Source of the DNA: Gamarada debralockiae
Taxonomy: Eukaryota > Ascomycota > Leotiomycetes > Helotiales > Hyphodiscaceae
Direction of reading: 5' to 3'
Assembly: GCA_002803225.1 (NCBI GenBank)
Contig: NXFV01001165.1
Coordinates: forward strand, 1-50,734
Length of the DNA: 50,734 nt
The notes beneath the pieces were generated by a model. That model saw only the letters and a list, made by a program, of their open reading frames with translations, was not told the DNA's origin and ran no database searches. This document shows, piece by piece, positions 31,612-42,388 of the stretch. The translations under genes and the position numbers were made by a program. Every line of letters starts with the position of its first letter. Position 1 is the first letter of the stretch.

Positions 31612-34600
31612 ATGTCTCGCGCGTCCGGTGCGAGCTTCGCCCAGTTTTTCCCATCTGCCCCTCGGGCTGCCAAAGACAAGGCGAAGGAGCGAGAAAAGGT
31701 CAAATCGCAAATATCAGAGTCGCCCAGCATACCTCCGGTTGCTGACACTCAGGTCGTGCCTACCGCCTCTCACGTTGAGGATGTCGCTTCGCATCAACCT
31801 TCGTCACAAAGCAACAACCCCAGCACCGATTCTGCTCCACCCCCAGCAGAAGATAACGAGTCTATACAAGGCGACCTTTTGAACGGTGTCGGCTCGGCGA
31901 GTTCCCATACGAGCAGCAGCGTTTCGTCAGTCTTCAGCGCTCCCACTCAACAGGCCAATATGTCAACATTTGGGGGACCTCGGAATGTTAGCAATTTGAC
32001 GCCACTCACAAACACGGATTCATCCCCAAATCGCATCACAAGTCCAAATCAATACAAATCTGGTGCGCAAACTACGACTCCCAGTGGATTTGCCACCGAT
32101 GGAACCGCCTCCCAAAATGTCGCCGCACATGCCCACAATGCTATGCCAGACCAAAATCCCACCGCCCCGCGTATCTACGCTCGCGATCCAAACAAAGGTG
32201 TAAAAGGAGACAAGTGTATATACGATCCCCTCCTCGACCACAAATTGAGCGATCGTGAAAAGAAGAAGGCGAAAACAATATACAAGGAGTTTGGCTTGGT
32301 ACGTACAAATATAATCTGCAGAGGGAGCGTCATCTTGTTTGTGAGAATGTCTGGCTAATGACTTGCAGGAAGAAGATGACGCTCCCTCGGCAGATCCGCG
32401 CCTGTTGAAAGGTGGGAGATTGGGGTATATCAATACCGATTTTCACAAGCCGAAGTCACGACTCCGATACGAGCCATACATGCTTAAGCCATACCGGTAT
32501 GATCCAAGAACTTCTCTTGGACCTGGCCCCCCTACGCAAGTCGTCGTGACAGGTTTCGATCCACTCTACAATTTCACGCAACTTTCGGCCGTGTTCTCGA
32601 GCTTTGGCGAGATCGCAGAAAGCAGCAACAAGTTGCATCCAGAGACTGGCAGCTGCCTGGGCTTTGGCACATTTCGATATAGAGATTCCAAGGCTTTCAA
32701 GGGCGTGAGAGTTGTTTCTGCCATCGAAGCTGCTAGCAATGCGGTGATGAAAGCCAATGGCACAAGGATTGGCACAAACAACATAAAGGTGGAATTCGAT
32801 CCTGATGGAAACAAGAGTCGACGCATGCTTGAGAATGTCCTCAAGGAATATAAACCCCCCACTCTGCTGCAGATTCCCAAGCCCGCGGTTGCACCCAAAG
32901 CCCCAGAAGTTGTCAAGACTGCTGGGCCACCACCAACTGCGCCCAAAGGACCAGCAGCATATGCACAAAGATCTGCCTTTCGTGCGCCAACTACTCCTAT
33001 GGCGCCTGTTGCGATTCCCACAAAGCCAAGAGTCTTGACTCTTATCGAAGACGAGCCAATCTCCATGCAACTCTTGAACGAACCCTACATATTTGTCTCA
33101 AAAGAGTCAGTTCCCGTACTTCCAACCACGATCGTGCATTTGAAGAAGCGCATACGACATTTCTATTTCGAGGATGTGAGAGCGGACCGCTGGGGATATT
33201 ACATTACATTTACAAATTCGACACAAGGGAGAATTGAGATGGATAAAGTTCACCGCGCGGTCGATCAAACGCCTTTCTTCACCTATACCATGGTCATGAA
33301 GCTCATGCCATACGGAACGAACGGCTCTCGTAGCTCTGCACGCAGAGTCTCGGATGCCACTCGCGACCGAAGACGGAGTCGCACTCGCAGCCCCAACCGC
33401 CGAGATATCGAGCTTCGAGAAAAGCAAGATGCGGAAACACGCAGAAAGGAGGAAGAAGCCGATCTGGAAGAAGAGAAAAAGGAGCGAGCGAAAAATTTCG
33501 ATCCAGCGAGGGAGGCTATTGAGGTCATCCGAAAGGAATTGAAAGATCAACTCGTTAGGAACATCCGCACAAAGATCGCAGCGCCTGTCTTACACTCGTT
33601 TATGGACCCCTCCAAACACGCCGCAAAGAGACGAAAGTTCAACATTAATGATTCCCGCGATCTCACGCTACCGCTTATCCACGAGGATGACGATCGGGAA
33701 GACAGTCCCGCCGTGGGAACACCAAACTCGAGAGCTGAGGACGGCCGGCAGGCAATGGGCCCGGGGAGACTCAATGTTACCGCACTGCCTCGAATTCGCA
33801 AGATCAAGGGTGGGACGAAGCTCAACGTGGGCTTCAAAGACCCCTTTGCGAGAGCCAGACCCGAAGTTCGGAAAGCCTTTGTTCGTCCACTGCATCATCG
33901 CCTTATCCACAGTGATGACGAGGATTCGGATGATGATACTGAGGCTCGCTCGCGGGGTCCCGATACCGAGGAACCGGAGTCGAGACCTCGAAGTCGGACT
34001 GGCACTGATGATGAGGCTTCTGACGATGAAGGTAGTGTTGTGGTTAGAAGACGACGACGGATTATCGAAGAAACCCCATCTGTGGATACTCATGACGAGG
34101 ATTCGATGAGTGAAGCGAACTTCGTCGTTGGCGAACCGACTCTACCAACAAAGAAGAGAAAGCTCGACCTGCAGGTAGAAGCTGCGCTAAAACGCCAGAA
34201 GAAAACGGACGAAGAACTCTTTGGTGTTGACACGGATAAGATCGAGCAAGAATTCCCATTGTCAGCCAGCACTGTTGATGAGGACACCGCAATGAATCTT
34301 GACAGCGTTGTGAGAACCGAGAGCGAAGCAGAGACCGCCCTAGCAGCGCAGGACAAAAAGAAAAGTGCCAAGACCAAGAGGAAGAAGTCCAAGAAGCAGA
34401 TCTTTGAGGAACGCGAAGCACTCAAGCGACAACAAGAAGGCATGTTTGTGGAGGAACTTCTTAAACCGCCCGGAGATGTGGCCGAGATCGAAGTCGAGGA
34501 CGACGAAGAGGATGCGATCACCGAAAGTCTCCCAGTGGAAACCACGGTTGAATGGGGAATGTCAGGCCATGCACCTCAACCTACTGTTGATGACGACTTC

Positions 34601-35606
34601 GCAAACATATTCGATCTGGATGGCCTTCAGAACATGATCAAAGACGATGAGGACATGCCATCAGCTGGAAGTATCTTCAAACCTCTTCGGACTGATCGTG
34701 TGGGAAATGCAGCTACCTTCAGCTGGAAGCAGGAAGATGTCAAGGCTCTCAATCGGAATGGGTTTAGAGGCCTCGTCACCAGCGAGACAACCGTTGAGGG
34801 CTACTACGTTCCGAACGAATCTGGCTGCGCACGAACCGAAGGGACGAAGAAAATTCTCAACTCTGAGAAGTCGTTGTATCTTCCTCATCGCATCAAGGTT
34901 CAGAAGGCACGTGAGGAACGCGAAGCTCAAGCCAAGAAAGCTGGGAAAGACTTCGTGGCTGAGGCTGCGGAAGCTGCTAAGATTGCCGCTGAGAAGTTGC
35001 TTGCCAAAGGAAATTCTCGCGCCAGTCGTGTCAGCAATCGTCGCTTCGTGGCTGATCTCAACGATCAGAAGAAAACTCTTGGTGGCGATTCCGATGTTCT
35101 ACGATTCAACCAACTTCAAAAGCGGAAGAAGCCCGTCAAGTTTGCGAGATCAGCAATCCATAACTGGGGCTTGTATGCAATGGAAAACATTCCAATGAAC
35201 GACATGATCATCGAGTACGTTGGAGAGAAGGTCCGCCAACAAGTCGCCGATCTTCGAGAACAACGATACCTCAAGAGTGGCATTGGGAGCAGTTACCTTT
35301 TCCGAATCGACGAGAATACTGTGGTCGATGCAACGAAAAAGGGTGGTATTGCTCGATTCATCAATCACAGCTGCATGCCCAATTGCACGGCCAAAATAAT
35401 AACAGTGGAGAAGAGCAAGCGGATTGTCATTTATGCGCTGCGGGATATCGCACAGAGTAAGTTCCTCCATCTTCGAATTTGTTCCTGACTAACATATGAT
35501 AGACGAGGAACTCACATACGACTACAAATTCGAGCGTGAGATCGGCAGCACGGATCGTATCCCCTGTCTCTGCGGCACAGCAGCATGTAAAGGATTCCTC
35601 AACTAA
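31612..35606 (+). CDS. SET1: SET1 histone H3K4 methyltransferase (COMPASS)
   Basis: Exons 31612-32298, 32369-35456 and 35503-35606 give 1,292 aa. Introns are 70 nt (GTACGT..GCAG) and 46 nt (GTAAGT..ATAG). The N-terminus is disordered. An RRM-like domain lies at about 286-365 ([20 protein letters not shown].., FGTFRYRDS), then a second SET1-associated region, charged linkers, an N-SET region ([20 protein letters not shown]..) and the SET domain from about 1148: [37 protein letters not shown] (catalytic NHSC), [13 protein letters not shown] across the last splice, and post-[19 protein letters not shown]1 puts mono- to tri-methyl marks on H3K4 at active promoters as the COMPASS catalytic subunit. 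All signature residues are intact. The last 34 codons lie in exon 3 and would be missed by a single-ORF call. Confidence 0.98.
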
Positions 35607-36439
35607 TATCTCCTACGTACACGCTAGCATTTTGACCATGGGTTTGCTTGGATGGGTTGGCCTTCAATCACCATAACGGGCTAGGTTATTTTCGCCGCAA
35701 TACTTCATTTCTTGCGAGGAGTTGTGCATTTGCACGCATGGTGTTTTTCTTCATCGCAATGCATACAGAAAGGGTGGTTGGGCGGATGGGAACAAAAAAT
35801 GTACTCTTTCAACCGAGTAGTTGCGGCGTTTGTTTGTTAGCGAATAATTTGGGGGGGCAAGGTCTCTGGCCTGTGATAAAATGGGGACGGGTGTACGGGA
35901 GATGAATGATGGATGGGCGATGGGACTTGTATAAATAGATCTGGATGCTGCATCGTGCGTGGGGAAGTAATGATGCAATGATGCAAGAGGTGTTGAGAGC
36001 TACAGAGATATGGTAGCAACGCCTGATTTCGTGGCGGATATGAATAGAGGAATTGAGAAGTTGAATTTGTGTCTAGGTGATCGTGGTTCGATTGCCCCTG
36101 AGCTTGGAACTGGAGTATCTTGTAGTCCCGTAAATGCTCCGTCTCCTATTGATCGCATTCTTCCAGCTATGCTAACCCACGATATCTTTTTGAGAGCCTC
36201 ATCCTATTCCTCTACCCAAGCACCCAAAATGCCATCGGTCTTGCTGTAAATACCATCTTAGGCAACCAGCTATAGCTCTAACAATACCTTGCTTTTGGGT
36301 ATCAGTGCACTCCTTCGACCATCCATTCGTCCCCGCCGGTAGCGTATCCCCCTTCGTCCCCCCTATGCCCATTCCACCCCATTTCAATTGTCAGGCCAAG
36401 ACCGGATTTCTTGCCGTATCCCAGATCACAACCACTCAA
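35607..36439. other. 3' intergenic region, SET1 and TRM112 convergent
   Basis: No gene is recognised; short ORFs only. It presumably contains both 3' UTRs. Confidence 0.4.
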
Positions 36440-36960
36440 TCAAACCAAATGATTAGGCAACAAGAAGTTCGCGATTCCTTCTTTGACCTTATACTCATGC
36501 CCGCAATTCCCACACACAAGACTGCCTTCCATAATCTGCGTCTCCAGCAGTAGCGTGTGTAGATCTGCCATCATCTTCTCGTCTTGTTCCAATTCCTCGT
36601 TCGTTGGGGATGTAGTTTTTAAATTCGTGAATCCGAGCTACCATCGAAACGCCAACATTAGCACACATCCCCAGCGTCCAGCTCAAAGCTCTCCTCTCTG
36701 GATAATGGCGCGGGGGTATATTTGGGGGGAAGGGGCCTTGGATTTGGGAATTTGGGGGATTGAGGGATACGAACTTCGGAGGCGGTAATGATGAGAGCAT
36801 TCCAATCTATACGCGGGAGGATATTGAATAACAGCTTTGGATTTGGTGGCAGTTCGGCGGCTTCGAGCTCGCAGTCTTTGGGGTGGAGGGGAAAGGACGC
36901 GGAGCTGCTTTTGCAGGCTTTTACGGCGCAGGAGAGGAAGTTTAGGGTCAGGACCTTCAT
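36440..36960 (-). CDS. TRM112: TRM112 methyltransferase activator
   Basis: Exons 36960-36775 and 36637-36440 give 127 aa. Exon 1 starts MKVLTLNFLSCAVKACKSS, continues FPLHPKDCELEAAE and ends LPRIDWNALIITASE. Exon 2 reads LGFTNLKTTSP.., MMADLHTLLLETQIMEGSLV and CGNCGHEYKVKEGIANFLLP, ending NHLV. The zinc-ribbon Cys residues of TRM112 (C11, C16 in exon 1; CGNC in exon 2) are all present. TRM112 stabilises methyltransferases acting on tRNA (Trm9, Trm11), 18S rRNA (Bud23) and eRF1 (Mtq2). The intron (36774-36638) must use GTTCGT as donor to keep frame; the acceptor is GTAG. Reading through gives a short false 100-aa version. Confidence 0.92.
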
Positions 36961-37608
36961 TTTGTTTCTGTTTCGTGCCCACAGATCTGTGATTTAAGGC
37001 TGGAGGTTTGACGAGTATTGGGGGTGTGTGGTAGACGTTTGAGGATTCGGTGAAGATTAAGGGTCGGAGTTGAGTGCTGAGCCGGAGGAACTTTTTTTTT
37101 GAGAGAGATCGTGGGGTTGATAAGATTAGATTGCGTCACATGATGGGTCACCAGACGTCGATTTTGGATTCCAAAGCTCCTTTTCTCTTCCGCAACTCCT
37201 CACACGAACCTTCGATTGCTGCAATAGATGACATCAAGTTACCGAGCTAATGGATCTCAATTGCGTCCCTTATAGTACCGAATCCCTGAGTCCGTAGTTC
37301 GCATTCTTTGAATTTTTCATTCATTGGAGGAAACTCAAACAAGGTCGACTGGCCAAACTAAAAGATTGCATTGAAAATCTCTTAAATACATTTAGAAAAG
37401 AATAGTTCTCAAGTATAACCCTATGACAGGATCTTAGCAGTTCTCATTCTGTCGAAGCAATCTTGTATCCTTCAACTGGGTCAACCGATTCAGTAAATTC
37501 AATACTCCTGGCCTCACCAAGACCGAAGGGACGATCAAATTCCGAGAAGGCTCCCCTGCATGTTCTCAGCTCTCAAATTTCCATAAAAAAAAATTTGCTT
37601 CGGGACGC
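36961..37608. other. TRM112 promoter side, nothing else recognised
   Basis: About 0.65 kb with a T/A homopolymer at 37090-37100 and no gene. Confidence 0.4.
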
Positions 37609-38689
37609 TTACGCAACGGCAGTCATGAACTCCCAACTCGTATTATCCAACACCTTCTCTTTCAACCCATTCTCCTTCGTCCAACTCTCCCAACGTCCTT
37701 TCTGGCTCATCACTCAATTCTCTCCCGTCTCCTCCTGTCCACTCAGCTGTGATGCTGCACCTCGAATCCGAAATACCAGACTACACCATGCTCCAAGAGA
37801 CGGGATAATCCACATCCGCAATATTGAAGCTCTTCTTCGCCGTCAGTTCCAGGTGCAAGGAACATAAATCATGAATCTTGCAATAATATCCTGACTCCCA
37901 TTCGAATGCACAAGGTTATAAGTCTCCTCCGTTCCCGGAAACGGCGCTTCCTCACTTTTACCATGCGACTTCCAAAGACTGAGGTACAAGCCGAGTGATT
38001 CAGCAATATTCATCGCATTATGATTCGGCACAAACCCCAAAGTAGCCTCCGGACGAATATCCACAAAATCCCTTTTCTTCCCTGCGGACAACTCGGCCAG
38101 AGCGTCAACTTGGTCGTAGTAGAAGATGTGCTCGTCGATGAGCGATACGGGGAGCGGATTCTTTGAGTGGGAGCACACGTGGGACTTTGGTGCCAAATTC
38201 GAAGCCGTTCCATTTCCGCCTGAATGTTAGGCCCAGAATTGGAGATTGGGATGCACAGATTCGACAGCATAGACGGCGTTTATGATGAAATCTACTTTCT
38301 CTTTCTTTCTGCTCTCAGAGTCTTGTTCTCATCATCTGCGGCGGACATACGCTGTTTCGCCTTTTTGTCAGCGTTGCCAATTTCGATCATATTTCAATAT
38401 GAAAGAGCTTACCAGCGAAGTAAACATGGGTAATCTCCTCGATCATTTCAATCCTGCTCAGATACCTTACAATGCTTCCAATACCTTGGGACAAATCAAT
38501 CTCGGCGTACAGCTCTGAGCGGGGATCGAACGACATTCCAGCATCTTTGATGCTGAGCGGTCTACTTGTCAATCCGATGACTCGGAAGAAAGTTGTAGGT
38601 GTGGGGTAGGTGAGGGTTGAGTTGGTGGTCGCCCGGGCTGTGATTCCGGATGTACCGAAAACGAGGGCTCGGAGTGGTTTCCTCGTCAT
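37609..38689 (-). pseudogene. PRISE-type short-chain dehydrogenase/reductase, frameshifted
   Basis: ATG 38689 begins MTRKPLRALVFGTSGITARA, a Rossmann start with the GxSGI.. motif, followed by PTTFFRVIGLTSRPLS and ITHVYFAG. Downstream, the expected blocks appear in changing frames: AADDENKTLRAERK, VDFIINAVYAVESVHPNLQF, and RRKWNGFEFGTKVP. Then a long frame (38196-37843) carries NPLPVSLIDEHIFYYDQVDA, FVDIRPEATLGFVPNHNAMN, ESLGLYLSLW and GSQDIIARFMIYVP. After another shift comes SFNIADVDYPVSWSM and a tail WVMSQKGRWESW, with TSWEFMTAV to the TAA at 37609-37611. This is the fungal NAD(P)-epimerase-like/iridoid-synthase-type SDR family. At least four indels; one intron (GTAAGC, about 38390) may be genuine. 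Confidence 0.75.
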
Positions 38690-39914
38690 TGTCTCTGAAA
38701 GCTTCAAGTTCTCTCAAGGTTGAGTTTTGATTTATGTTAAGATTAGATGAATGAATGCGACTGGCTTTTCGAATACATTTGAGATGAGATAAAAGCCCAA
38801 TCACGATTTTTCTCGAGGCGTATATAGCTTCCCATTCCTGCAATATCATCACTTCAAGAGCATCATGAGATAGAATTTCCAATGCAATCTGATCCACTCA
38901 TTCGGACGAAATGACTTTCAAGATATTCATTTTCAATTTATAAGTCAGTTGCTAAGACGAAATTAGGAGCGTTTATTTTCGAATTGAGTCAATGGCTGCT
39001 TACCTAACTTTAGGTACCGGTACAATCAATAATCAGAGAAATCTTTCAGTTTATTCATCGATTCGCATTTGCATTGGTCTTTAAGCAGTGATCCAGAAGT
39101 CGGGGGCAGAGATATAGCATGATAGATAGCGATGAGCGCTCTGTTAATCGATCCATTAGTGGTTTCCTTTTCACAGGAAGATTATAAAGGATGAATCGTA
39201 GGAGGTTAGAAGAGTTGAATATGAGTATATCAACAGAATCACTCATGCCATCGAAGCTGGAATTCACCCTGGCAAAGTATCTCGCGGCAAAATGGGGTCA
39301 TTGGCCCTGAGCTTATCTCGTTATTGTCGTCGCTGCAATTCTCGTCGTCACGATTTTCTTGTCGTCATTTTGAAACTTCATACCGATTTCCTTCTCAAGC
39401 ACCGGGCTTCATACGGGTTCTGTACTGCACGCAAAACACTCACGACATAGGTAAAAGTAATGGAAGAGTAGCAAATTGTAGGTGGACTAGAAAGAAGCGC
39501 CTGCTCACCTCTTCTAGTTTCGGTCCTGGCTTATTTTGTAAATCAATAAATTTCAATCGTTCAAAAGATTTGAACGATTCAAAATCCACGACCTGTTCTG
39601 ATCGTTCGGATAACCTGAGTGATTCAAAATTCGGGACTCATCAAAGAGGTGGAGGTTGGCACATGTTGCGAACTTTTCTGGGCTAATATCGTCTCCAAGA
39701 ATCTTGGACACAGGTTATAATTCTTCGGTCGTTCATATTACATTTTCTGGAGAGACTTGAGTTAACACCTCTTGGTAAGGGATAAATCGGTTACTGGAAG
39801 GACATCGATATCGCGTAATTTTCTTTCAAAGTAGTGTTATGAAAAATCTCACACTTTTCTCCGTATTGAGGAGCCAAAATTCAATTCCCAAAATTCTCCT
39901 AGCCTAAACTTCCT
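38690..39914. other. Intergenic stretch with a near-perfect palindrome
   Basis: No gene is recognised. The notable site is the palindrome at 39555-39579; otherwise AT-rich ordinary sequence. Confidence 0.4.
39555..39579. repeat. 11-bp palindrome with 3-nt spacer
   Basis: AATCGTTCAAA-AGA-TTTGAACGATT: perfect 11-bp arms. A direct near-repeat GATTCAAAATC/TC follows at 39576 and 39622. It could bind a dimeric factor or be a hairpin; no gene start is close. Confidence 0.6.
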
Positions 39915-41978
39915 TTACAATTTGGACTCAGTTGTCTGCTTTGGGAGTGAGAAGAATCTGTCCTCAAGACAGACCTGTAAACCGAGGACTCGATCACTCA
40001 TGGCATCTGTGATACTCCAGTCCGGTATCAAACCCCCGCCGCCCATCTCGCTTGTCGCCTTCTCAGGCATCCAAAAGAGCTCATGCTCTGGTGTATCCTC
40101 TGTCCTGAATACAATATCTAGCACCCCTCCCTCATCACCCTTAATCAAATACGTTCCATCTCTCTGGTGGGTCATATGCAGGTATGCTACTATTTGGGCC
40201 TCTTTGACTGGTTCCCTGGGATCTTCGCGAGTATATGGTCGCGCCTCAAGGTCACGCTGAGGAGCCTTGTAGATAGCTAAGACGAGGGTTCCATTGAGAC
40301 TCTCGCGCGCAACGAATAGATCGTGGAGAGGTGTGCTGGAGGGAATGATAGCCCATGCATTGAAATACCACATTGTGTATATATCATTAGCTCCAATTGA
40401 TACAGTTATCAGAAGTCGCTGAGTGAGTTGTGTACTGTCGATTTCGCCAATTGCTTCTTCGACCTTCTCGGCGACGTCGAATAGCCTAACACCATCCGCT
40501 TTCCCCGATATTATGGAGCGAAAAGTAGACATAACGCGAGGCTTGTTGCTCCATGGAATCGGTCGCTTGAATATGGCCTTGCTAACTTGCTGTAGTGTGA
40601 TGTTCGTCTTTGACGGCAGGTGTGTTATTGTCTCACTCTGGAGAAGCAATTCCAGGACATGAGTCACAGTATCGGCGCGTCCAACAAATATCGGCGCACC
40701 AAACAGATAACCACCGCTACTGGCGTTTCTCTGGCGATGAGCAGCTGCATATTTAAGAAACTTAAGGTCTGTTTCCCCAGAATCCGTATTGGCGAGAAAA
40801 TTATAGACTCTGATTCCGCGTTCACGAAGCACAAATATAACTTTGTGCAACGCCATAGCAAACGTGTCGTATACGTCATAAAGATAATTAATATTGCATG
40901 CGGAAGCCCAACATGCCACGAGATCTGCTGGATATGTTGCCTCTCGATTGCTTGTTCCAATTGCGCTAAGTGCGAGCCCAACCATAGAGCGAAGGGGTAG
41001 AGACTTCTGCATAGATGTTTTGATATCGACATATGTGCCGCTATCCGTAGCCGTAGGCATTGGCGTCAAAAATGTTGAAGAACGCATTTCTTCCATCTCT
41101 TGCTCCCTATCCGCTACCAGAAATCCATAAAATGGGAATAGAGATCTAACAGCACTTAGTTCGAAGCCCATATCATCTCGAAGGTGGACCTGGCGAAGTA
41201 GATTCCCCGCTTTCATGCCTGATACAGTAGCTTTTGCCGCTGTCTTTTTCCAGTGTCCAACAATTGTTGATGCCTCAACGATGACGTTCTTTAGTTTACT
41301 CAACCCTTCGTTGCCTGGAACTGTTTCGTAAGATATTTCTATCTCACTTGCCATCGCCCATTCCTGGAAGGTCCACGCTCGTCGCCAATATTTCCAACGG
41401 TATAGATTTTCCATCCAAGCTCTGATACATGCAGAAAAATTGTCCGCAAGCAGCTCTGATAGTGCCTCATCCATTTGAGATGCTACGAATGCATCGCGGC
41501 GTTTGACTATCTCAGCAGATATAATCGAAAGGTGCTTCAGCATATCATATGCCTTGCTATCGGCCTTTACTAATAAGACAGAAACAACCTCTGCTTGTCG
41601 ATATATATCACCCATAACAGGGAGCTGAGCGTCCTTATCCTTTGGATCACACTGGTCAATAGACAATGCATCGATCCAGACTCTGTTACCACCGCGTAGA
41701 AATTCCATCATGCCTCTGAACTTCGCTGCATCTCTCATCGGTACACCTGTGGTCTCAAGACACTTGCGGCACTTCAACAGCAGTGTTGTGGTCTCCTCCC
41801 AAACATAAGACAGGGCCTTATATTTTCCGATGGCTGGATCTGGCTGGCCGCAGAGGATGGTGACCGATGTTCCATTTTCGAGCTTGAATTCATATTCAAA
41901 GCTACATTTCCGGCAACGTTCGACGAAGATAGGCTCAAAATCTCGCTCAAGGGACAAGGCTGAAGAGCTCAGAGACAT
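39915..41978 (-). CDS. HET-domain-like protein
   Basis: Intronless, 687 aa, start ATG at 41978. The N-terminal region has GKYKALSYVWEETTTLLLKC (the SY.W block), then FLRGGNRVWIDALSIDQCDP (the W-I-D-A-x-x-I-D-Q block), VMGDIYRQAEVVSVLL and KYWRRAWTFQEWAMASEIEI (the R-x-W-x-x-Q-E-W block), all in the order of a HET domain between about residues 70 and 220. The usual CINQ is replaced by SIDQ, and the spacing between blocks is longer than in the 27-kb HET gene, so it belongs to a divergent HET subgroup. The C-terminal 450 residues are unrecognised. The frame is intact. Likely role is non-self recognition and cell death, inferred from the family. Confidence 0.88.
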   Translation of the reverse strand: MSLSSSALSLERDFEPIFVERCRKCSFEYEFKLENGTSVTILCGQPDPAIGKYKALSYVWEETTTLLLKCRKCLETTGVPMRDAAKFRGMMEFLRGGNRVWIDALSIDQCDPKDKDAQLPVMGDIYRQAEVVSVLLVKADSKAYDMLKHLSIISAEIVKRRDAFVASQMDEALSELLADNFSACIRAWMENLYRWKYWRRAWTFQEWAMASEIEISYETVPGNEGLSKLKNVIVEASTIVGHWKKTAAKATVSGMKAGNLLRQVHLRDDMGFELSAVRSLFPFYGFLVADREQEMEEMRSSTFLTPMPTATDSGTYVDIKTSMQKSLPLRSMVGLALSAIGTSNREATYPADLVACWASACNINYLYDVYDTFAMALHKVIFVLRERGIRVYNFLANTDSGETDLKFLKYAAAHRQRNASSGGYLFGAPIFVGRADTVTHVLELLLQSETITHLPSKTNITLQQVSKAIFKRPIPWSNKPRVMSTFRSIISGKADGVRLFDVAEKVEEAIGEIDSTQLTQRLLITVSIGANDIYTMWYFNAWAIIPSSTPLHDLFVARESLNGTLVLAIYKAPQRDLEARPYTREDPREPVKEAQIVAYLHMTHQRDGTYLIKGDEGGVLDIVFRTEDTPEHELFWMPEKATSEMGGGGLIPDWSITDAMSDRVLGLQVCLEDRFFSLPKQTTESKL

Positions 41979-42388
41979 GGCAAAGAAGGATGTCGATATT
42001 TTGGTACCTCAGGTTTCTGAGGCAAGCAAAATGTGGGTCAGTAGGAAGGGGGTGACACTCGGCAACGTCAATATGTGGAACATGAGCCTGTTGATGTTCC
42101 GCATGATAAAGCTCAAAGGTGGTTGTGAGATGCCAAGAAGTGTGGCTGGCCAACACCTTTCTCGGTCGAAGTGGTGGCTTGGAGCTCGGCTGCTCTTTTA
42201 GGCGAAGACGGCAGAATATGTTACACTTCCCTCACTGACGAAGAAACCTCCGCATTGTCTCGGCTCCTCATCTCCAAAACCACAAGACCTACTGTACACT
42301 GCATTTAGGCAAGAATATATCAAGGAACGTAGAGTTGGCAGGGTAGGTTAGTAATATATAACACTACAACGGGATCCTGAGGGTTTCA
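41979..42388. other. Intergenic region between HET-like gene and epoxide hydrolase
   Basis: Promoter side of the HET-like gene and 3' side of the epoxide hydrolase. Nothing specific seen. Confidence 0.4.

Noticed and set aside
32020..35470. Several minus-strand ORFs of 80-200 aa inside SET1
   Set aside because: Antisense shadows of a long, well-conserved coding exon; no domains or starts of their own.
36010..36249. 79-aa plus ORF downstream of SET1
   Set aside because: No homology signal and lies in the convergent 3' region.
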